From the NCBI GenBank assembly GCA_051648405.1, contig JBOFFC010000012.1, positions 1 through 57,165 on the forward strand: a stretch of DNA of 57,165 nt, read 5' to 3'. The translations under genes and the position numbers were made by a program. Below are positions 52,786-57,165 of this stretch, piece after piece (position 1 is the stretch's first letter; every line of letters starts with the position of its first letter). The DNA comes from JBOFFC01 sp051648405. GTDB lineage: Bacteria; Planctomycetota; Planctomycetia; Pirellulales; Lacipirellulaceae. Below the pieces are notes generated by a model. That model was not told the DNA's origin. It saw nothing but the letters and a program-made list of their open reading frames with translations, and did no database searches.

Positions 52786-53992
52786 CGCCCTCGTCCCAAA
52801 TGCCAGCGAGGCTCAGCTGCCGCTCCTTGTCTTTCAGCGACGCCTGAAGCTGCTCCAAACGCAACAACTCTCCGGGAGTGTACAGATGCTGTCGGATGGC
52901 CTCCAGGCTTGCGTCGTCGAGTGCGGCGACGAAGCTCTCTCCCTGGTCCGCCTCAATGACCAAGAGCGTGTCGCTGTTGGGGTCGCACCCGTCTAGCAAG
53001 TCGGGACTGTGGGTTGTCAGAACCACCTGCGTGTGATCGGACGCCGCGCGCAGGCACTCCACCAGGGCGCTCGCGGCGGACGGGTGAAGCGCTGATTCCG
53101 GCTCTTCGATGCCGACCAGCTTGATCGTCTGATCTTCACTGGTCAGTTGCAATGCCGCAACCAGCACTCCGAGAGCCCTAAGAGTCCCGTCCGACATGCT
53201 CGCCGCGTGGAATCGCCAGGGGTCCTTCGAGCCCCTCACCTCTTGGCGGAACTCGAGCGTTTCCTTCGGACCGACTCCCACCCTATCAAAGCCTACGACC
53301 CCCGGCGCTATCGAACCAAGGTACTCATTGACTCGTCGCTTCAACTCGGGTCGCTCATGTTCGATTCGCGACACGACGCTCGCTATGTTGCTGCCGTCGC
53401 GGCGTAACAACTGACCGGCGTCGGGGCTGTGAACGTCGCGCATCGCCGCGGGATTGAGGTTGTAGAAGCCCATCGAGCATAGGGCGTCGTACGGCGCTCG
53501 GAACTCTTTCCTCCCCGAGGCGGTAACAAGGTACAACCGATCGCTCGCCGCGGGCGGCATGTCGTTAGCGGTCGTGGCGACAGTATCGACTTCGCCGTCC
53601 TCTACGCGATAACGAGCTCGCACCTCGGCGCGCGCGTCGAGGACCGTCAGCGACTCGCGCTTGACGACGTACCCTCTGCCTTTCCGAGCCGCAATCTCAA
53701 ATCCGTAGTCGGCTACGCCGTCTTCGAGGTCGTAGCTCAGTCGGATCGCGAAGTTGTGCGGGTGTCCCTGGCTCTTTCGACGGACTACGTCAATTCCGCC
53801 ACGCGACCGAATCGCGTGGTCGAGCGAAGTCTGAAGTCCTTCGAGGACGAACCGCAGGGCGTCGATGAAGTTGCTCTTCCCCGAGCCGTTACGACCCACC
53901 AGCATCGTCATACGCCCGAGTCGGACGTCGCACCTACCGATGCTCTTGTAGTTTCGGAGCTGGACGCGCGAAAGGAACACCGGTGCTGACAT
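52778..53992 (-). CDS. AAA family ATPase, RecF/OLD-like
   Basis: 404 residues. Walker A is GRNGSGKS (33-40) after RVQLRNYKSIGRCDV; the ABC-type signature is SMSDGTLRAL, Walker B VGIEEPESALHP and the switch histidine lies in VVLTTHSPDLLDG. This is the AAA_21/SMC-like ABC ATPase of OLD-family and related defence ATPases. It has no Toprim domain of its own; the next gene supplies one. Base composition is less GC-rich than the flanks (hand count 53341-53400: 60%). Start ATG at 53992. Confidence 0.9.
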   Translation of the reverse strand: MSAPVFLSRVQLRNYKSIGRCDVRLGRMTMLVGRNGSGKSNFIDALRFVLEGLQTSLDHAIRSRGGIDVVRRKSQGHPHNFAIRLSYDLEDGVADYGFEIAARKGRGYVVKRESLTVLDARAEVRARYRVEDGEVDTVATTANDMPPAASDRLYLVTASGRKEFRAPYDALCSMGFYNLNPAAMRDVHSPDAGQLLRRDGSNIASVVSRIEHERPELKRRVNEYLGSIAPGVVGFDRVGVGPKETLEFRQEVRGSKDPWRFHAASMSDGTLRALGVLVAALQLTSEDQTIKLVGIEEPESALHPSAASALVECLRAASDHTQVVLTTHSPDLLDGCDPNSDTLLVIEADQGESFVAALDDASLEAIRQHLYTPGELLRLEQLQASLKDKERQLSLAGIWDEGDG

Positions 53993-54044
53993 TGCCCCAG
54001 CCTATCGCACCCGAGGGCGACGCGGTAGCTCGCCCCCTCGGACC

Positions 54045-55469
54045 TCAAACCTCGTACTCGATCCGCCCGTGGCGGGTGCTGCGGCTGATGCGGTCGGTGG
54101 CGTAGAGGCCGGCGAGGACGAACTCGACGCAGCTCGCCCGGACCGCCGGGTCGGTCGAGGCGTTGACCTCGAACGCCTTGTCCCACGCCGCCGGGACCCG
54201 CTTCAGCAGCTCGGCGTAGTGGCCCGAGGGGAGCATGTCGCCGACCTCGATCTTGACCCCCTGCGAGAAGACTTCTGCGATCTCCGCCAGGCCGTGCTGT
54301 TCGACGTACTCGCCGAAGACCGTCGCGATCGCCTCGGCGATCACCGCGTCGAGCACCTGCCGCTCGCTCATCTGGTGCGAGCCCATCAGGTCGAGCTCGA
54401 GCTTCCCAAGCGAGCTGGCGTAGAGCCGCCCCAGGTCGCTGATCCGCGGCACGGCGCGCTCCTCGCCGAGCACCGCCGCGCGGTGGCGGGCCGAGGCGAT
54501 CATCGTCCGGTAGTTGGCGATCGACAACCGCGCCGACACGCCCGACGCATGGTCCACGAACTTGCTCTTCCGCGCCGCCCGGCTGACCTCTTCGATCAGC
54601 TCCTTCATGAAGTACGGGACGACGACCGCCGCGCTCTCTCCCGAGGACTCCACCTCGACCTCTTGATCGAGGATCCGCACCCCCGAGTCGCGCTCCATGG
54701 GGTAGTGCGTGTGGATGATCGACCCGATGCGGTCCTTGAGCTGCGGGATCACCTTGCCGCTGCGGTTGTAGGTCGCGGGGTTGGCCGAGAAGAGGATCAT
54801 CACGTCGATGTCGAACTTCACGGGGTAGCCGCGGATCTGCACGTCGCGCTCTTCGAGGATGTTGAACAGGCCGACCTGCACCAGCTCGTCGAGCTCCGGC
54901 AGTTCGTTCATCGCGAAGATGCCGCGGTGCATCCGCGGGATCAGTCCGAAGTGCAGCGCTTCCTCGGCGCCCATGCTGACGCCCCCGACGAGCTTCGCGG
55001 GATCGATCTCGCCGATGACGTCGGCGAACTTCGTTCCCGGCGCGAGGCGCTCGGCGTACCGCTGCTCGCGCGGCCACCAGGCGATCGGCACTTCGTCCGC
55101 CGGGACGCCGGAAACGACCTGCCTGCCGCGCTTAGTGATCGGGTTGTAGGGGTCGTCGTGCAGCGGGATCCGCTTGTCGTCGAGGAACGGCAGCTCGTCG
55201 TCGAGGAAGTCGACGAGGCGTCGCATCAGCCGGCTCTTCGCTTGCCCCTTCTCGCCAAGGAACAGCAAGTCGTGCTGCGCAAGCAGCGCGACGTTCAGTT
55301 CGGGGACGACCGTGTCGTCGTAGCCGATGATCCCGGGGTAGAGCTCGTCCCCCGCGCACAGCTTGCGGAGGAAGTTGTCGTGGACCTCGCGCTTGACGGT
55401 CTTCGACTGCCAGCCGCTGTTGCGGAGCTCGGCGAGCGTACGCGGGCGGGGGCCTTGGGACTCAGGCAT
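54045..55469 (-). CDS. MoxR/BchI-type AAA+ ATPase
   Basis: 474 residues. Walker A reads GEKGQAKSRLMRR, followed by GEIDPAKLVGG and the presumed Walker B segment GIFAMNELPELDELVQVGLF, where Asn-Glu replaces the usual Asp-Glu. Sensor 1 is ILFSANPATYNRSGKVIPQL. It matches the magnesium-chelatase-subunit-I-like group common in planctomycetes. MoxR ATPases usually act with VWA-domain partners, but none is encoded in the window. ATG at 55469; the frame upstream is a low-complexity extension. Confidence 0.88.
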   Translation of the reverse strand: MPESQGPRPRTLAELRNSGWQSKTVKREVHDNFLRKLCAGDELYPGIIGYDDTVVPELNVALLAQHDLLFLGEKGQAKSRLMRRLVDFLDDELPFLDDKRIPLHDDPYNPITKRGRQVVSGVPADEVPIAWWPREQRYAERLAPGTKFADVIGEIDPAKLVGGVSMGAEEALHFGLIPRMHRGIFAMNELPELDELVQVGLFNILEERDVQIRGYPVKFDIDVMILFSANPATYNRSGKVIPQLKDRIGSIIHTHYPMERDSGVRILDQEVEVESSGESAAVVVPYFMKELIEEVSRAARKSKFVDHASGVSARLSIANYRTMIASARHRAAVLGEERAVPRISDLGRLYASSLGKLELDLMGSHQMSERQVLDAVIAEAIATVFGEYVEQHGLAEIAEVFSQGVKIEVGDMLPSGHYAELLKRVPAAWDKAFEVNASTDPAVRASCVEFVLAGLYATDRISRSTRHGRIEYEV

Positions 55470-55599
55470 GGCGGGAGGTCGTCGGGGCGGGAGGGGAGTC
55501 GGCGCCGCTTGAGCACGCCGTGGGGCGAGAGACGCGATTATAGAACCGCTCCGCGACTCGCCCAGGCAACGGGTTGAGCACGCGGCATCTCCGCGCACG

Positions 55600-55638
55600 A
55601 AAAAAGCGGCCCCTCGCAACGAGTGCGAGGGGCCGCTT
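55600..55638 (-). terminator. Rho-independent terminator of the Gfo/Idh/MocA gene
   Basis: Read on the minus strand, a perfect 15-bp stem AAGCGGCCCCTCGCA with its inverse, loop of 5 bases, followed by six T (55605-55600). It lies 34 bases after the stop of the minus-strand oxidoreductase gene. Confidence 0.93.
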
Positions 55639-55671
55639 CGAACTTCTGGTCGAAAGACGCCTGGCGGGCGA

Positions 55672-57153
55672 TCAGGCGCCGGCCGGATCGACGCCGTCCT
55701 TCCAGGGCCCTTCGAGGCTCTGGTACGGCTCGGGGAACAGGACGCTGCCCGTGTCGCCACCCTTCCAACCGGGCGTCTGCATCGGCTTCGAGCGGTCGTA
55801 GGACATTTGCTCCCACTTCTTGGCCCACGAGTCGTTCCCCTCCGTGATCGCGAGGCTCGCGGGGTCGAAGTGGTAGACCTTCCCTTCGCGGTAGCTCTTG
55901 GCGCCGAGCTTCACGATGACCATTGCCGCGGCGCCGATCTCCGGCGAGCAGTTGACCATCGCCGGGTCATCGGCCTTGACCGCCGCCACGAAGTTCTCGA
56001 AGTGGGCGAACGACGTGTCGCCCGGGTTGCCCGCCTCGACCCGCTCGCTCTTGAGCTTGCTGTTGCGGGTCACCTGCGGACGCTCGGCGACGAAGTCGTA
56101 GCCGGTGAACTCCTCGCCGATGCCCAGCACGGCCGAGCCGTTGTGGCCGCGGATGAGCTGCTGGATCGGCGTCTCGCCGGCGCACATGGTCGAGGTCGCG
56201 ACCCCTTGAACGCCTTCGTTGAAGTCGGCTGCGATCGTCGCCACGTCGGGCGCCTCACGCCCGTCGAGCTCGAGGAAGATGCCGCCGGCGCCGACCACGC
56301 GGCCCGGGAACCGCAGCCCGGTCGCCTTCAGCATGCTCGTCGTGCGGTGTACGAACAGGTCGGTGTAGAGGCCGGAGCCGAAGTCCCAGTAGCAACGCCA
56401 CTGGGCGAACCGAGCGCGGTCAAACGGCTGATCGGGCGCCAGGTTGAACTCGGTCCCCAGGAACGACTTCCAGTCGATGTTCTTGGGGGTCATGTCCTTC
56501 GACAACGGGTAGTACCGCCACTGCCCCATCGACGAGTTGCGGTAGTACTCCGTCTGGTACTGCATGATCTTGCCGAGTTTGCCTGAGCAAATGTCGTCGT
56601 TGATCTTCTTCCAGACCGGCAGCGCGGTCGATTGCACGCCGACCTGCATGACCTTGCCCGACGACTGCCAGGTGCGATAGACGTCGATCGCCTCCTCGAC
56701 GGTGTGGGTCATCGGCTTTTCACAGTAGACGTGCTTGCCCGCCTTGAGGGCGTCGATCGTCTGCCTAGCGTGCCAGTGGTCGGGGGTCGCGATCACGACC
56801 GCGTCGATCGCCGGGTCGTTGATGATGTCGCGGTAGTCGCCGTGCTTGGTGGGCGCCTTGCCCGTCTTCTCTTTGATCTTGTTCGCGGTGCCGTCGATGT
56901 ACTGGTTGAAGACGTCGCAGACCGCGGCGCACTCGACCGTGCCGAGCTCGTTTTGGATCTTGATCGACGAATCGACGTGCGTCTGGCACCGACCACCGAC
57001 CCCGATGAAGCCGATCCGCAGCCGACCGTTGGGGCTCGCGCCCCCGCTCGTGGCGGCCAGAACCGCGTTCGAGGCCAGCGCCGCACCGGCGCCCGAGGCG
57101 GCGAGGAATCCCCGACGCGAGAAGTTGCCGTAGTTCACGTGAGAATTCTCCAT
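55672..57153 (-). CDS. Tat-exported Gfo/Idh/MocA family oxidoreductase
   Basis: 493 residues. Twin-arginine signal FSRRGFLAASGAGAALASN. Rossmann motif RIGFIGVGGRCQTHVD; the EKP motif is in KHVYCEKPMTH. WDFGSGLYTDLFVHRTTSML carries the usual catalytic-region histidine. The family acts on sugars and their derivatives with NAD(P). Exported members are numerous in planctomycetes and may keep the cofactor bound as in glucose-fructose oxidoreductase. ATG at 57153 is followed by NSHVNYGNFSRRG; a TTG four codons upstream sits at the window edge. Confidence 0.92.
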   Translation of the reverse strand: MENSHVNYGNFSRRGFLAASGAGAALASNAVLAATSGGASPNGRLRIGFIGVGGRCQTHVDSSIKIQNELGTVECAAVCDVFNQYIDGTANKIKEKTGKAPTKHGDYRDIINDPAIDAVVIATPDHWHARQTIDALKAGKHVYCEKPMTHTVEEAIDVYRTWQSSGKVMQVGVQSTALPVWKKINDDICSGKLGKIMQYQTEYYRNSSMGQWRYYPLSKDMTPKNIDWKSFLGTEFNLAPDQPFDRARFAQWRCYWDFGSGLYTDLFVHRTTSMLKATGLRFPGRVVGAGGIFLELDGREAPDVATIAADFNEGVQGVATSTMCAGETPIQQLIRGHNGSAVLGIGEEFTGYDFVAERPQVTRNSKLKSERVEAGNPGDTSFAHFENFVAAVKADDPAMVNCSPEIGAAAMVIVKLGAKSYREGKVYHFDPASLAITEGNDSWAKKWEQMSYDRSKPMQTPGWKGGDTGSVLFPEPYQSLEGPWKDGVDPAGA

Positions 57154-57165
57154 GCGTGTTCGCAA

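Overview
The window looks like chromosome from a planctomycete, most likely of the order Pirellulales (Lacipirellulaceae-like). GC content is high, and several families typical of that group occur together: a TIGR03000 repeat protein, a DUF1559 pseudopilin-like protein, a cytochrome/DUF1549/DUF1553 (PSD1) plus DUF1501 pair, a PEP-CTERM protein with dockerin-like repeats, a MoxR/BchI-type ATPase and a Tat-exported Gfo/Idh/MocA protein. No rRNA, tRNA, CRISPR array or transposase gene was seen.

Layout. 1-5.3 kb: end of hemD, a small hypothetical plus secreted trypsin-like protease, coaD, an exported protein-isoaspartate methyltransferase with an added C-terminal domain, and a Gly/Ser/Tyr/His-repeat TIGR03000 protein followed by a strong terminator. 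5.3-12.3 kb: an HTTM membrane protein with its partner, asd, truA, a Ser/Thr kinase with an altered DFG motif, accA, a PIN-domain toxin-antitoxin pair and a GNAT acetyltransferase. 12.3-20.9 kb: divergent cvpA and a YdjM-like membrane hydrolase, divergent dtd and a ZIP metal transporter (each ended by a copy of the same palindromic repeat), pdxA, a histidine phosphatase, a Tat-exported ADP-ribosylglycohydrolase and a PAS-AraC regulator.

21.3-31.2 kb: an export and degradation block, with a PEP-CTERM/dockerin protein, a DUF1559 protein, a PSD1 cytochrome, a DUF1501 protein and a GH95 alpha-L-fucosidase, suggesting use of fucose-containing glycans. 31.2-36.5 kb: a LolA-like protein, a three-gene envelope cluster whose middle gene is broken at a run of ten G, and a DUF2007 protein. 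36.7-46.5 kb: an EamA transporter, an aminotransferase, clpX, a SHOCT-like small membrane protein, an Asp-box exported protein, an FAD-dependent exported oxidoreductase and holA. 46.6-57.2 kb: a lipoprotein, an SHD1 protein, riboflavin synthase, an OprP-type porin, a nitroreductase overlapping a DUF4276/AAA-ATPase pair that resembles ATPase-plus-Toprim defence modules, a MoxR-type ATPase and a Gfo/Idh/MocA oxidoreductase.

The housekeeping genes (hemD, coaD, asd, truA, accA, dtd, pdxA, clpX, holA, ribE) are scattered among lineage-specific envelope genes rather than grouped by pathway. The most unusual signals are: the G10 frameshift in the envelope triad; repeat elements that supply stop codons or C-terminal tails to dtd, zip and pdxA; pyrimidine-rich repeat leaders directly before start codons; and the lower-GC AAA/DUF4276 pair. 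All functions are read from sequence motifs by eye; no database search was run.
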